DNA of 64,000 nt from positions 4,964,826 through 5,028,825 of the forward strand of contig NZ_CP030028.1 of the NCBI RefSeq assembly GCF_003586445.1, given 5' to 3'. Both the position numbers and the translations under genes were made by a program. Origin of the DNA: Bacillus sp. Y1 (GTDB taxonomy: Bacteria; Bacillota; Bacilli; Bacillales; Cytobacillaceae). Positions 17,920 to 26,010 of the stretch are shown one piece after another; position 1 is the stretch's first letter; each line of letters begins with the position of its first letter. Below the pieces are notes generated by a model, which searched no databases, was not told the origin of the DNA, and was given only the letters and a program-made list of their open reading frames with translations.

Positions 17920-19350
17920 CTAAAATGGCCCATAACCAATAAAATAGGCAATTACAACAGCCACTAAACCAATCAAGTATTGAATAAATACTAATGGCAA
18001 TACCCATTTAGCCCATTTTGTCCACGGAATACCTGCGATAGCTAGACCAGCCATTAATGTACCTGCTGTTGGAAAAATAATATTTCCAATTCCATCTGCA
18101 AATGAAAAAGATAACACGGCGGTTTGTCTAGTGATGTCTAGTAAATCAGCAAGCGGTGTCATAATAGGCATAGTTAACATTGCATGGCCACTTCCAGATG
18201 CCAAAACGAAATGAATGATAGCTTGAAAATTATACATCCCAATTACACTTAAATAAGCCGGCACATCTTTAATGGCTTCAGATATTCCATACAACATTGG
18301 GTCAACAATAGAACCCTCATTTAAAACAACAAGCGTAGCACGAGATAAGCCAATAACAAGCGCTCCTCCAATTAATGCCGCTGAACCGCTTGTAAAGGAG
18401 CTTACTAGCTTATCAGCTGATAATCTCCCTATTAATCCAATAATAACCGTTAATGCTACGAATAATGCAGCAATCTCTGTGATATACCATTGATATTTAA
18501 TAACCCCAAATGCCAAAACCACATAGTTTAAAAGAAAGGCTGTTACAATTAATTTATGCTTCGCAGTAAACTTAACAGAAGTAGACACTAAATCTGATGC
18601 ACTTTCCTTTGAATAATTCCCATAGAATCCAATTTCAGGATTTTTCTTTACCTTCATTGCGTACCGATACACAAATACTACAGAAACAAGATAGACAATC
18701 ACAAACAGAATCAGTCGATATCCCATTCCGGAAAACATAGGTAACTCAGCAATTCCTTGAGCAATTCCTACTGTAAATGGATTCATCACTGCTGTTGTAA
18801 ACCCTGCTGAAGCCCCTAATATCACCATTGCTGTACCAGTAATGGTGTCAAAACCCAATGCTAAAGCTAAAGGGATGAGTAGCGGAATGTAAGCGAGCGT
18901 TTCTTCTGCCATACCCATTAATGACCCACCTATAGCAAAGAATAACATCATCACCGGGATCAGTAGCTTTTCACGTTTAGTCAGTTTATTGGCCATTGTT
19001 TGGATTAATACATCAACGGTTCCTGTTGCACTTAATACGCCAAAAAAACCTCCGATAATAAGAACAAAGAAAATAATATTAGCTGCTTCTACCATTCCAG
19101 TATGAATAGATTGAATCATATCAAACGGGCCAACAGGAGTTGCATCCTTCCACTGAAAGGTATCAGGGTCTACAACAGTACGTCCATCTACTTCCACGCG
19201 AGTATATTCCCCTGCTGGAACAATATAAGTTAGAATCGTAGAGATCAATAATATTCCTAATAATAAAGCAAAAACATTAATCTTTTTTTGTTTCTTATTG
19301 CTTTGCTTCTCCGGTGAAACTATTACAGAATTCTTTAACTGTTGACTCAT
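17920..19350 (-). CDS. YfcC/DcuC-family carboxylate or peptide permease
   Basis: A 476-aa membrane protein of the C4-dicarboxylate/YfcC family with about 12 hydrophobic segments. The first (about 28-46) ends at IVPAGEYTR, a family hallmark. Later GMAEETLAYIPLL and ASAGFTTAVMNPFTVGIAQG match the same family. Substrate is unknown; pairing with isoaspartyl dipeptidase suggests a beta-aspartyl peptide or acidic amino acid. ATG 19350 with AGGGGGA at about 8 nt is chosen over GTG 19440. First gene of the sigma-54-dependent operon, with a leader of about 90 nt. Confidence 0.85.
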   Translation of the reverse strand: MSQQLKNSVIVSPEKQSNKKQKKINVFALLLGILLISTILTYIVPAGEYTRVEVDGRTVVDPDTFQWKDATPVGPFDMIQSIHTGMVEAANIIFFVLIIGGFFGVLSATGTVDVLIQTMANKLTKREKLLIPVMMLFFAIGGSLMGMAEETLAYIPLLIPLALALGFDTITGTAMVILGASAGFTTAVMNPFTVGIAQGIAELPMFSGMGYRLILFVIVYLVSVVFVYRYAMKVKKNPEIGFYGNYSKESASDLVSTSVKFTAKHKLIVTAFLLNYVVLAFGVIKYQWYITEIAALFVALTVIIGLIGRLSADKLVSSFTSGSAALIGGALVIGLSRATLVVLNEGSIVDPMLYGISEAIKDVPAYLSVIGMYNFQAIIHFVLASGSGHAMLTMPIMTPLADLLDITRQTAVLSFSFADGIGNIIFPTAGTLMAGLAIAGIPWTKWAKWVLPLVFIQYLIGLVAVVIAYFIGYGPF

Positions 19351-19449
19351 CCATTTTTCCCCCTTTTTATTCAAACAATCACCATTCAATTCTAAAAAAA
19401 ACCATCCTTCAGTTTGAATATTCAGAATTGAGCTAGTCACATACTTTAA

Positions 19450-19465
19450 TGCAAGTAGCGTGCCA
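19450..19465 (-). promoter_or_regulatory. Sigma-54 (-24/-12) promoter of the permease-iadA operon
   Basis: On the - strand the sequence is TGGCACGCTACTTGCA, a full match to the TGGCAC-N5-TTGCA consensus. Transcription should start near 19438, about 88 nt before the permease ATG. Confidence 0.9.
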
Positions 19466-19512
19466 GAAATGGAAACCCTTTCTTACTGGCGTTTCTTTAT
19501 TTCTTTATTTTA

Positions 19513-19561
19513 TTAATTGGTTGTTTTTGACCTTAATTGGGTTTACTATTAAACCAATTAA
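19513..19561. promoter_or_regulatory. Candidate upstream activator sites for the sigma-54 regulator
   Basis: TTAATTGG occurs at 19513-19520 and 19533-19540, and its complement CCAATTAA at 19554-19561, so copies are 20-21 bp apart. They lie about 75-125 bp upstream of the predicted sigma-54 start and just before the activator gene, so autoregulation is also possible. Binding is inferred. Confidence 0.6.
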
Positions 19562-19580
19562 GTGTATAAGGAGTGTTTTT

Positions 19581-21611
19581 ATGAGAAAACCTTGTATTAC
19601 TTTAATCGCTGGAGGTTCAACAACAAAAAGAGTGTTGCATGGCCAACTTCAACAATTACTTGGTGATTATATTGATGTGAAAAGCTATGCAATGGATGAA
19701 GAAATACCCTCTTATTTAAGGGAGCCGTTACTACTATTTTCATCAGAAGTAGTGAAACAGGAGGCTTTTGAGAAGTTAGAAATACAATGTGAACATTTTT
19801 TTGTTGGTAAACGTATGATTCACCATGAATATATTGACCAGCTGTTGAAGATCCCTGAAAATAAAAAAGTTCTTTTAGTTAACGATAACTATTCAGAAAC
19901 CACAGAATTTATTGAGTCTTTATATCAGCTGGGTATCAACCATATTCAATTTGTCCCTTTTCATATAGGACAATTATATTATGAAGATATTGATACAGCC
20001 GTCACACCTGGAGAACCTCATCTTTGTCCACCATTTATTCCAAATATTATTGATGTTCACGTTCGACTTTTTGATATGACTACCATTCTAAAACTAGTAG
20101 ATTACTGTCACTTACATACAGATATTTCGTCTCGGATATCAGAAAGATATATCCGAAATATCGTAGAATTACATAAGAAATTATTGAGCGCTGATCAAAA
20201 AACAAAACTGTTGAACGATCATTTACAAAAGGTCGTTGATTCCGTTGATGACGGAGTATTGGCGGTGAATTCACAGCAGGAACTTACCGTTTTCAACCAC
20301 CATTTAGAAGCACTATTTCAACTCTCTTCACAAAATATTTTGCATAAACCAATCAGAACCCTACTTCCCGCTGAGATTGTTGACTTTATCCTACACGGAA
20401 ATGAAAATAGTAAATTTTTTACCGTTAAAGGGATAGAAATTGTTATCTTTCGCTCTCAAATGAGTATAGAAAATACCATTGTTGCTACCTTTAAAAGTGT
20501 AAATCAAGCATTTGAGATTGAAAAAGCAGCTCAACGACAGTTAAAAAAGAAGGGTTTATATGCAAAATATGATTTACAAGATATTATTGGACACAACCCG
20601 AAAATTTTACAGTGTAAAACCATTGCTAAAAAGCTAGCTAAGTCAGAACATCCCGTTTTTATTCAAGGAGAAACAGGAACTGGAAAAGAGCTGTTTGCCA
20701 ACGCGATACATCTCCACTCACCAAGAAAATCCGGACCATTTTTGGCTGTTAATTGTAGTGCATTAACGGAGAGCTTACTAGAAAGTGAATTATTTGGATA
20801 TGAGGATGGAGCATTCACAGGGGCAAAGAAAGGCGGAAAAAAAGGATTATTTGAGTTAGCGGATAATGGAACCCTCTTTTTAGACGAGATTGGAGATATT
20901 AGCCTTAACGTACAAGCCCATTTATTAAGAGTCCTACAAGAAAATGAGATTCGTAGAATTGGTGGAGATAAAATCATTCCCATTAATGTTCGAATTATCG
21001 CTGCTACTAATAAAAATTTACAAGATAAGATCAAAGCAGGTACGTTTCGTTCTGATTTATATTATCGTCTTAATGTTCTAACCTTTTCAATCCCTCCTTT
21101 AAGAGAGAGAAAAAGTGATATCCCCTTACTTGTTGATTCTTTTATCAAAAAACATCGGTTAGATATAAAAATCGAGAATCAGGTAATGAATTTCCTTTTA
21201 CAGCATGAGTGGCCAGGTAATATCCGAGAATTAAAGAGTGTGGTTGATTATATGCTTACCGTATGTGAAAATCATCTCATAACTGAAAATGACATTCCTA
21301 GTAATGGACTAACCCCTTCTATAACACAAGAACGTTCAAGCTTGATTCTAGTTGAAAGTAAACTAGAACAGGATGAGTATTTGTTTATTTTAAATGCAAT
21401 TAAAGCATGCAATGATTTTGGAAAAGCAGCTAGCAGAGAATGGATTTCCTCATATAGTAAAGAATCTAAATATTACTTATCTCCCCAACAGGTTAGGAAA
21501 CGACTTGATTTCTTAGAATCTCAAGACTTAATCATTAAAGGGAAAGGAAGAGCCGGAACAAAAATCACCTCAAAAGGGGTAAATTTCCTCTCTTCTTATA
21601 TCAACCAATAG
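19581..21611 (+). CDS. Sigma-54-dependent transcriptional activator with a winged-helix C-terminus
   Basis: An enhancer-binding protein of 676 aa. Residues 1-200 form a sensory region I cannot assign firmly (somewhat like PrpR-N). A PAS-like domain follows at about 220-320. The AAA+ domain (about 340-580) is complete: Walker A GETGTGKE, the sigma-54 contact loop GAFTGA, Walker B LFLDEIGD and the arginine-finger region FRSDLYYRLNVL. The C-terminus does not look like the usual Fis-type helix-turn-helix. Instead it has SPQQVRKRLDFLESQDLI followed by a basic wing, suggesting a winged helix. ATG 19581 has AAGGAG at 9 nt. It is divergent from the permease-iadA operon and is its likely activator. 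Confidence 0.88.
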   Translation: MRKPCITLIAGGSTTKRVLHGQLQQLLGDYIDVKSYAMDEEIPSYLREPLLLFSSEVVKQEAFEKLEIQCEHFFVGKRMIHHEYIDQLLKIPENKKVLLVNDNYSETTEFIESLYQLGINHIQFVPFHIGQLYYEDIDTAVTPGEPHLCPPFIPNIIDVHVRLFDMTTILKLVDYCHLHTDISSRISERYIRNIVELHKKLLSADQKTKLLNDHLQKVVDSVDDGVLAVNSQQELTVFNHHLEALFQLSSQNILHKPIRTLLPAEIVDFILHGNENSKFFTVKGIEIVIFRSQMSIENTIVATFKSVNQAFEIEKAAQRQLKKKGLYAKYDLQDIIGHNPKILQCKTIAKKLAKSEHPVFIQGETGTGKELFANAIHLHSPRKSGPFLAVNCSALTESLLESELFGYEDGAFTGAKKGGKKGLFELADNGTLFLDEIGDISLNVQAHLLRVLQENEIRRIGGDKIIPINVRIIAATNKNLQDKIKAGTFRSDLYYRLNVLTFSIPPLRERKSDIPLLVDSFIKKHRLDIKIENQVMNFLLQHEWPGNIRELKSVVDYMLTVCENHLITENDIPSNGLTPSITQERSSLILVESKLEQDEYLFILNAIKACNDFGKAASREWISSYSKESKYYLSPQQVRKRLDFLESQDLIIKGKGRAGTKITSKGVNFLSSYINQ

Positions 21612-21689
21612 TAATAACAATTCTTCAGTAGGTATGGTAAAATTCTTGGTAACTAAACAATAATTACAATACAAAGTAGGTGTTATAGC

Positions 21690-22316
21690 TTGTCCTCCGA
21701 AAAAGAAGTAAAGCTTTATTTTGTACGTCATGGTGAGACTCAATATAATATAGAAAAACGTATGCAAGGATTTTGTGATTCCCCGCTTACCGAACGCGGA
21801 ATTGCTCAAGCTAAGTCTGTAGGAATGGGCCTAGATGATATTGAATTTACTGCTGTATACACTAGTGAAAGCCAACGGGTCATAGATACGGCTAAGTATG
21901 CAGTTGGTCATCGAAATCTTCCAACTATGACAGACCCACGCCTGAAAGAAATGAACTTCGGTGCTTTAGAGTCACTTGTAGAATCAGAAATCACTGAGCG
22001 ATATGGAAATATACTTGAACAATTATTTACCCTTAACGACCTAAATATGGCTGCACCAGAAGGAGAAAGCTACTCCCAGCTTTATACACGTACAACCTCT
22101 GTCGTTAAAGAAATCATCGACAAACATAAAAATGAAGGCGGAAATATACTCGTTTTCTCACACGGAGTAACGATCGGCAACTACTTAATGCAATTAACAA
22201 AAATGAGCGATTATCCGCACCATGATAATTGCAGTGTTTCCGTAATTAAGTATGACAACGGTGAATTTAGTGTAGAAACAATTGCTGACACGTCCTTTAG
22301 GGACAGATATCAATAA
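21690..22316 (+). CDS. Histidine phosphatase (phosphoglycerate-mutase-like)
   Basis: A 208-aa cytoplasmic phosphatase of the histidine phosphatase family. The catalytic FVRHGET lies at about 11-17, the second histidine in FSHGVTIGNYL near 157. SPLTERGIAQAKSVG and YTSESQRVIDTA are further family motifs. Substrate is unknown. TTG 21690 is used: AGGTG precedes it at 7 nt and no earlier ATG precedes the catalytic motif. It appears monocistronic, followed by a strong hairpin. Confidence 0.85.
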   Translation: MSSEKEVKLYFVRHGETQYNIEKRMQGFCDSPLTERGIAQAKSVGMGLDDIEFTAVYTSESQRVIDTAKYAVGHRNLPTMTDPRLKEMNFGALESLVESEITERYGNILEQLFTLNDLNMAAPEGESYSQLYTRTTSVVKEIIDKHKNEGGNILVFSHGVTIGNYLMQLTKMSDYPHHDNCSVSVIKYDNGEFSVETIADTSFRDRYQ

Positions 22317-22321
22317 TATGA

Positions 22322-22354
22322 AAACACCTCTATACGAATGGTATAGAGGTGTTT
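22322..22354. terminator. Bidirectional terminator
   Basis: Perfect 14-bp arms (AAACACCTCTATAC / GTATAGAGGTGTTT) around GAATG separate the phosphatase from the convergent PLD-like gene. Confidence 0.85.
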
Positions 22355-22379
22355 AACTACTGATTTAATTTCCTTACTT

Positions 22380-22922
22380 CTACCACTCCTCCAAATCACC
22401 ACTATCCCACATTTCATTAAATGTTTCCTTCATAGATGAAGCTAAGTCCGAATCACTTACGGTTAAGAGGACTTCCTCGTTATCTTCTGCAGAGTCTTTT
22501 GTGTAGTTAAAGGAGCCTGTTACGACGGTTTGGTTATCCGATATGGTTAACTTTATGTGCATTTTTTCATCTTTATTTATTTTAATCGGTATATTTAGTG
22601 CCTCTAACTCATCGAATATTTCTTTACTATCTTTATTTTCTGTATTTTCCCCATCGGCTATGATTCTAATGGAAACGTCTCTTTCCGCTGCGGCTGAAAT
22701 AGCGTCTACGATGTTGTCATTATCTAGGTTATAGATAGCAATATTAAGTTCTTCCTTTGTGTTATTAATTACCTCTATTAATTCTTCCTCTGGGCTACCT
22801 TGATATCCACTAATTGCATAAGACAACTGTGTTTCACTTGAATCTATCATGATCTTACCTACTAATAAAAGGTTCACTATGAGTGATATGATCAAAAGAA
22901 TTCTTCCTAGTTTTCTATTCAA
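22380..22922 (-). CDS. Membrane-anchored phospholipase-D-like protein with one HKD motif
   Basis: A 180-aa protein with an N-terminal membrane segment (about 8-26) and an exported PLD-like domain. The HKD motif is seen as HIKLTISD near 122, followed by TGSFNYT, which is typical of the family. Only one HKD is present, so activity would need a dimer, as in Nuc-type endonucleases. Substrate (DNA or lipid) is unknown. The start is TTG 22922 with AGGAGG at 7-8 nt. Confidence 0.8.
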   Translation of the reverse strand: MNRKLGRILLIISLIVNLLLVGKIMIDSSETQLSYAISGYQGSPEEELIEVINNTKEELNIAIYNLDNDNIVDAISAAAERDVSIRIIADGENTENKDSKEIFDELEALNIPIKINKDEKMHIKLTISDNQTVVTGSFNYTKDSAEDNEEVLLTVSDSDLASSMKETFNEMWDSGDLEEW

Positions 22923-23012
22923 TGTTATACCTCCTTGTTTTTCTCACTAAAGCTATATCATTTATAGACCATTTATCTTAAATGAACCTTAAATGAACCT
23001 TTTTTAGAAAAA

Positions 23013-23045
23013 CAAAAAGGTGATACAGAAATTTGTATCACCTTT
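23013..23045 (-). terminator. Terminator of the serA-like gene
   Basis: AAAGGTGATACA / TGTATCACCTTT perfect arms around GAAATT, followed on the - strand by TTTTTGTTTTT. Confidence 0.9.
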
Positions 23046-23057
23046 GGTAAACTCTCA

Positions 23058-24257
23058 TTAAATTATACGTACAGTAACAATACCTTCAATCAAGCCGATT
23101 TTTTCCTCTAACTGAGGGATAATTTCACTCGTTACATTATTATCAATATCGATCATTGTATAGGCATATTCCCCTCTACTTCTGTTCACCATATCTGCGA
23201 TGTTTAAGTCATAGCCTGATAGAGCTGAGGTGATCTTCCCAACCATTCCAGGGATGTTTTTGTGGAAAGCTGCTACACGTTGTTTTCCTGAATATGGTAG
23301 AGTGGCATTTGGGAAATTCACTGAGTTTTTAATATTTCCTGTCTCAAGGAAATCCTTTATTTGACGCCCCGCCATAATCGCACAATTTTCCTCAGATTCT
23401 GCTGTTGATGCACCAAGGTGTGGAACACAAATGGTGTTTTCCATTTTCAATACATTTTCATTAGGAAAATCTGTGATGTATTGACCCACGATTCCTTCTT
23501 CTAGCGCAACCGCCAAATCTATTTCGTTCACTAGTTCTCCACGTGAGAAGTTCAGAATATGCACACCTGGTTTCATAATGCTAAATGTGGCTTGATTAAA
23601 CATTCCTTTTGTATCATCCGTTAATGGTGTGTGCACGGTAATGTAATCAGCGTTTGCAAACAATTCTTCAATTGTTAATGCACGTTGGACTGTACGTGAT
23701 AAATTCCATGCAGTATCAACAGAAATAAATGGGTCGAATCCAATTACATCCATGTCTAAAGCAATGGCATCGTTCGCTACAAGTGCTCCAATTGCACCTA
23801 GTCCAATAACACCTAGAGTTTTACCCTTAATCTCTTTTCCTACAAATTGCTTTTTCCCAGCTTCCACAAGCTTTGGAACTTGGTCCCCTTCACCTTCTAA
23901 GGTCTTTGTCCATGACACACCAGCAAAAAGGTTTCTTGATGAAGCCATTATTGTAGTTAAAACCATCTCTTTAACGGCATTTGCATTTGCTCCAGGTGTA
24001 TTAAAAACAACAATTCCTTGCTCTGTGCATTTGTCGACAGGAATATTATTAACACCTGCTCCAGCTCTTGCAATTGCTTTTAAATTACTACCGAAATCCA
24101 TTGAATGCATATTAAAACTACGAGCAATGATTGCATCCGGATTTTCACAGTCATTGTCGACTGCAAAGTTATCCTTGCGGAAGACTTTTAACCCGCTTTC
24201 TGCAATATTATTTAATGTTTTAATTTGGTTCACTTTTTTTAATGTAATTGGGCTCAT
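23058..24257 (-). CDS. serA: 3-phosphoglycerate dehydrogenase (short, ACT-domain type)
   Basis: It oxidises 3-phosphoglycerate with NAD+, the first step of serine synthesis. The D-2-hydroxyacid dehydrogenase core spans about 1-300 with the dinucleotide motif GVIGLGAIGALVA near 150, the substrate-region RAGAGVNN near 70, and the catalytic histidine in VPHLGAST near 278. A C-terminal ACT domain (about 325-399) suggests serine feedback. At 399 aa it lacks the extra ASB domain of longer SerA proteins. ATG 24257 has AAGGAG at 6-7 nt. Upstream lies a ZTP riboswitch with terminator, tying serine synthesis to purine and one-carbon supply. Confidence 0.85.
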   Translation of the reverse strand: MSPITLKKVNQIKTLNNIAESGLKVFRKDNFAVDNDCENPDAIIARSFNMHSMDFGSNLKAIARAGAGVNNIPVDKCTEQGIVVFNTPGANANAVKEMVLTTIMASSRNLFAGVSWTKTLEGEGDQVPKLVEAGKKQFVGKEIKGKTLGVIGLGAIGALVANDAIALDMDVIGFDPFISVDTAWNLSRTVQRALTIEELFANADYITVHTPLTDDTKGMFNQATFSIMKPGVHILNFSRGELVNEIDLAVALEEGIVGQYITDFPNENVLKMENTICVPHLGASTAESEENCAIMAGRQIKDFLETGNIKNSVNFPNATLPYSGKQRVAAFHKNIPGMVGKITSALSGYDLNIADMVNRSRGEYAYTMIDIDNNVTSEIIPQLEEKIGLIEGIVTVRII

Positions 24258-24287
24258 ATTGTTTCTCCTTTTTTATTATAAATTTGA

Positions 24288-24390
24288 ACAAAAAGAGGTA
24301 AGGGTTGATAACCCTTACCTCTGCCCAGGCGAACGGCTACGACACCATGTGCTCCCTCGCGGTTATCCGCGTTTCGCCAGTCACACAAAG
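24288..24390 (-). promoter_or_regulatory. ZTP (pfl) riboswitch with terminator, upstream of serA
   Basis: On the - strand the aptamer (24390 to 24322) shows GTGACTGGCGAA, a CGCGG-ATA-ACCGCG hairpin, AGGGAGCACA and the 3' signature GCCGTTCGCCTGGGCA, matching the ZTP/pfl consensus. The last aptamer bases run straight into a 13-bp terminator stem (24294-24322) with a TTTTTGTT tail. In known examples ZTP or ZMP binding, which signals folate shortage, prevents termination. Confidence 0.93.
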
Positions 24391-24406
24391 TCTTTTTATT
24401 TCTTAT

Positions 24407-24435
24407 ATTCTAACAATTTATTTACTAGCCTTCAA
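24407..24435 (-). promoter_or_regulatory. Sigma-A promoter of the riboswitch-serA transcript
   Basis: TTGAAG (24430-24435), a 17-bp spacer, TAGAAT (24407-24412) on the - strand. Predicted start is just before the aptamer. Confidence 0.6.
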
Positions 24436-24503
24436 GCATAAAAATTTTCTAATTTAGATTTTCTTACAAATCAAACTTTACTGGAGTAAAAACAAATATG
24501 AAA

Positions 24504-24535
24504 ACTTCACAATGGTGACAGGTACCATGTAAAGT
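24504..24535 (-). terminator. Terminator of the FusB-like gene
   Basis: On the - strand ACTTTACATGGT pairs with ACCATTGTGAAGT around ACCTGTC, followed by TTTTC. It begins 2 nt past the stop codon. Confidence 0.75.
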
Positions 24536-24537
24536 CT

Positions 24538-25188
24538 TCACATTCCTAGTGAGTCTTTTAGAAAAGTAGCTAAATATTCTACACTGGTTATTTTTTTATT
24601 GCATTCACTGCTATCGGCGCAAATAAGATTACCGATAGACTTATAATAATCCGAGTTTCGTGGATTTTTCGCTTTTGTTACGGTGGAAAAATAGGAAACT
24701 TCACAAAAGCTATTACAGAAGGAACAAAGATTTTTTTTACTAGTTGGTGCAAAATCACATTCAATACCGACCAGTTTTTCCTGAAGCTCATAAACTATAA
24801 ATTTTTTATTGGATCTTAAGTCGTTCCAGCTTAAATAGGTCAGCTGGCTATGGTCAATATCTGATAAATCAGGTAGCTTTAGTTTTTTTAGTTTTGGAAA
24901 CATTTTTTTTAATTGCTGCTCGGTGATTCTTGGAAAGGGCAGTAAATAGTCCGAAAGATGTTTGATATATTGCTCATACTCTTTATCTGTTTTCAATCTG
25001 GAAAGATCCAGCATTTCTTGTTGGTCCATTGATACATTGGGAAAGAGTTCCGAGATTTTGGCATTGGCTAGGTCGATCACAGCAGCCAAAACGTTTTGAG
25101 GTACGTTCTTTTTAGTGCTGTCCTTAATTAAGGCAATCTGTTTTTTTATAGAATTTAGTTGTTCATTTTTAATGAATTTTTCGGTCAT
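24538..25188 (-). CDS. FusB/FusC-family EF-G-binding protein
   Basis: A 216-aa protein of the family that binds elongation factor G and frees it from fusidic-acid-stalled ribosomes. The N-terminal helical half carries the family's FPNVS and LLPFPRITEQQLKKMFPK segments. The C-terminal treble-clef zinc-binding half is visible as CSFCNSFCEVSYF (near 155) and CADSSEC (near 191). ATG 25188 has GGAG at 9 nt; TTG 25203 is too close to that site. Many bacilli carry such a gene on the chromosome, so resistance is not implied. It lies about 0.7 kb from the rlmH-end duplication. Confidence 0.85.
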   Translation of the reverse strand: MTEKFIKNEQLNSIKKQIALIKDSTKKNVPQNVLAAVIDLANAKISELFPNVSMDQQEMLDLSRLKTDKEYEQYIKHLSDYLLPFPRITEQQLKKMFPKLKKLKLPDLSDIDHSQLTYLSWNDLRSNKKFIVYELQEKLVGIECDFAPTSKKNLCSFCNSFCEVSYFSTVTKAKNPRNSDYYKSIGNLICADSSECNKKITSVEYLATFLKDSLGM

Positions 25189-25293
25189 TACGTTTATCTC
25201 CAATCATTTTGCTGCCGTCTCTTTACACTTATTTTAAATAGTGCAGTAAACTTCTAAAATGGATAAAATGACTTAGAAACGTTTTTTACATAA

Positions 25294-25330
25294 GAACAGC
25301 ACTGATGAAGGATTTTCACCAGTGCTGTTC
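25294..25330 (-). terminator. Terminator of the small HTH gene
   Basis: GAACAGCACTG...CAGTGCTGTTC arms (16 bp with the inner part) around AATCC on the - strand; the T-tract is weak (TTATGT). Confidence 0.6.
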
Positions 25331-25332
25331 GC

Positions 25333-25602
25333 CTACTTTTTATATGAATAAACTATTTTCTTAATCGTTTCTGTTGAAAGGTAATATTCCTCAGCCAGTT
25401 GTTGAATACTGCTGCCACTAATAAAAGAATTTCTAATAGCTGCATTACGGTGGTCAAGCAGCCGTCTTCCTCCACTTGAAGTTCCCCACTTTTGATACTC
25501 CGTTTCCTGCTTAGGAATATAAAGGGTTTCCCCCTGGACATACTTTTGGATTTCTACGATTAGCTTTTCAGGTAAAACTTTGTTTGCATTAATATATTTC
25601 AA
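25333..25602 (-). CDS. Small helix-turn-helix protein (CD3324/Mor-like)
   Basis: An 89-aa protein. The C-terminal half (IQQLAEEYYLSTETIKKIVYSYKK) reads as a helix-turn-helix, and the whole resembles the Mor-activator-like CD3324 family. A central WGTSSGGRRLLDHRN loop is conserved in that family. Target is unknown. TTG 25602 is the start with AAGGAG about 9-10 nt upstream; no ATG is available. Followed by its own hairpin. Confidence 0.7.
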   Translation of the reverse strand: MKYINANKVLPEKLIVEIQKYVQGETLYIPKQETEYQKWGTSSGGRRLLDHRNAAIRNSFISGSSIQQLAEEYYLSTETIKKIVYSYKK

Positions 25603-25879
25603 TTTTGCCCGCTCCTTATTTTGATTTTGAAAAAAATAAGGTGCAAAGCCAAAATATTAGAAAAGCTTGTTCAGCGATAAAACTAAATGCTTCACCCCAT
25701 GCAAAGTATCGCCTTTCCAATAATAGGCTTTGCATGAGTGGAAGAAGTACCAGACAATCTTATGTGATTCTCCATTTGTAAGCACCCCCTTTATTTTCAT
25801 TATATCGAAATTCACCTTCTATTGAATTGTTTTAGCCTAGTTTTTCAAGGAAAATAATCGCGTTTTTACTATTTACTCA
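25603..25879. other. Intergenic segment with one inverted repeat
   Basis: No gene seen. ATGCAAAG (25699-25706) and CTTTGCAT (25728-25735) form an 8-bp inverted repeat; function unknown. Confidence 0.4.
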
Positions 25880-25911
25880 AAAAAAACCGCACCTATTTAT
25901 GATACGGTTCA
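25880..25911 (-). repeat. Duplicated rlmH 3' end (candidate att site, distal copy)
   Basis: On the - strand it reads TGAACCGTATCATAAATAG, then GTGCGGTTTTTTT. It matches the true end of rlmH at 27080-27111 in 28 of 32 positions and in the same orientation. Similarity stops abruptly upstream of the TGAACCG. The core resembles the SCC attachment site at the rlmH end in staphylococci. Confidence 0.7.
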
Positions 25912-26010
25912 CCGTGACCTTTCTAAATGAGGTTTTATACCCATCACCCTTTATTCTTTGTAAAGTTATCATCCACCCCAAAACAACTCTTATACCTTTC
26001 AGACTATTAA

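Noticed and set aside
23520..23545. CACGTG-centred near-palindrome in serA as a fourth parS
   Set aside because: Flanks (TTCTCCACGTGAGAA) miss the TGTTTC/GAAACA arms; probably coding chance.
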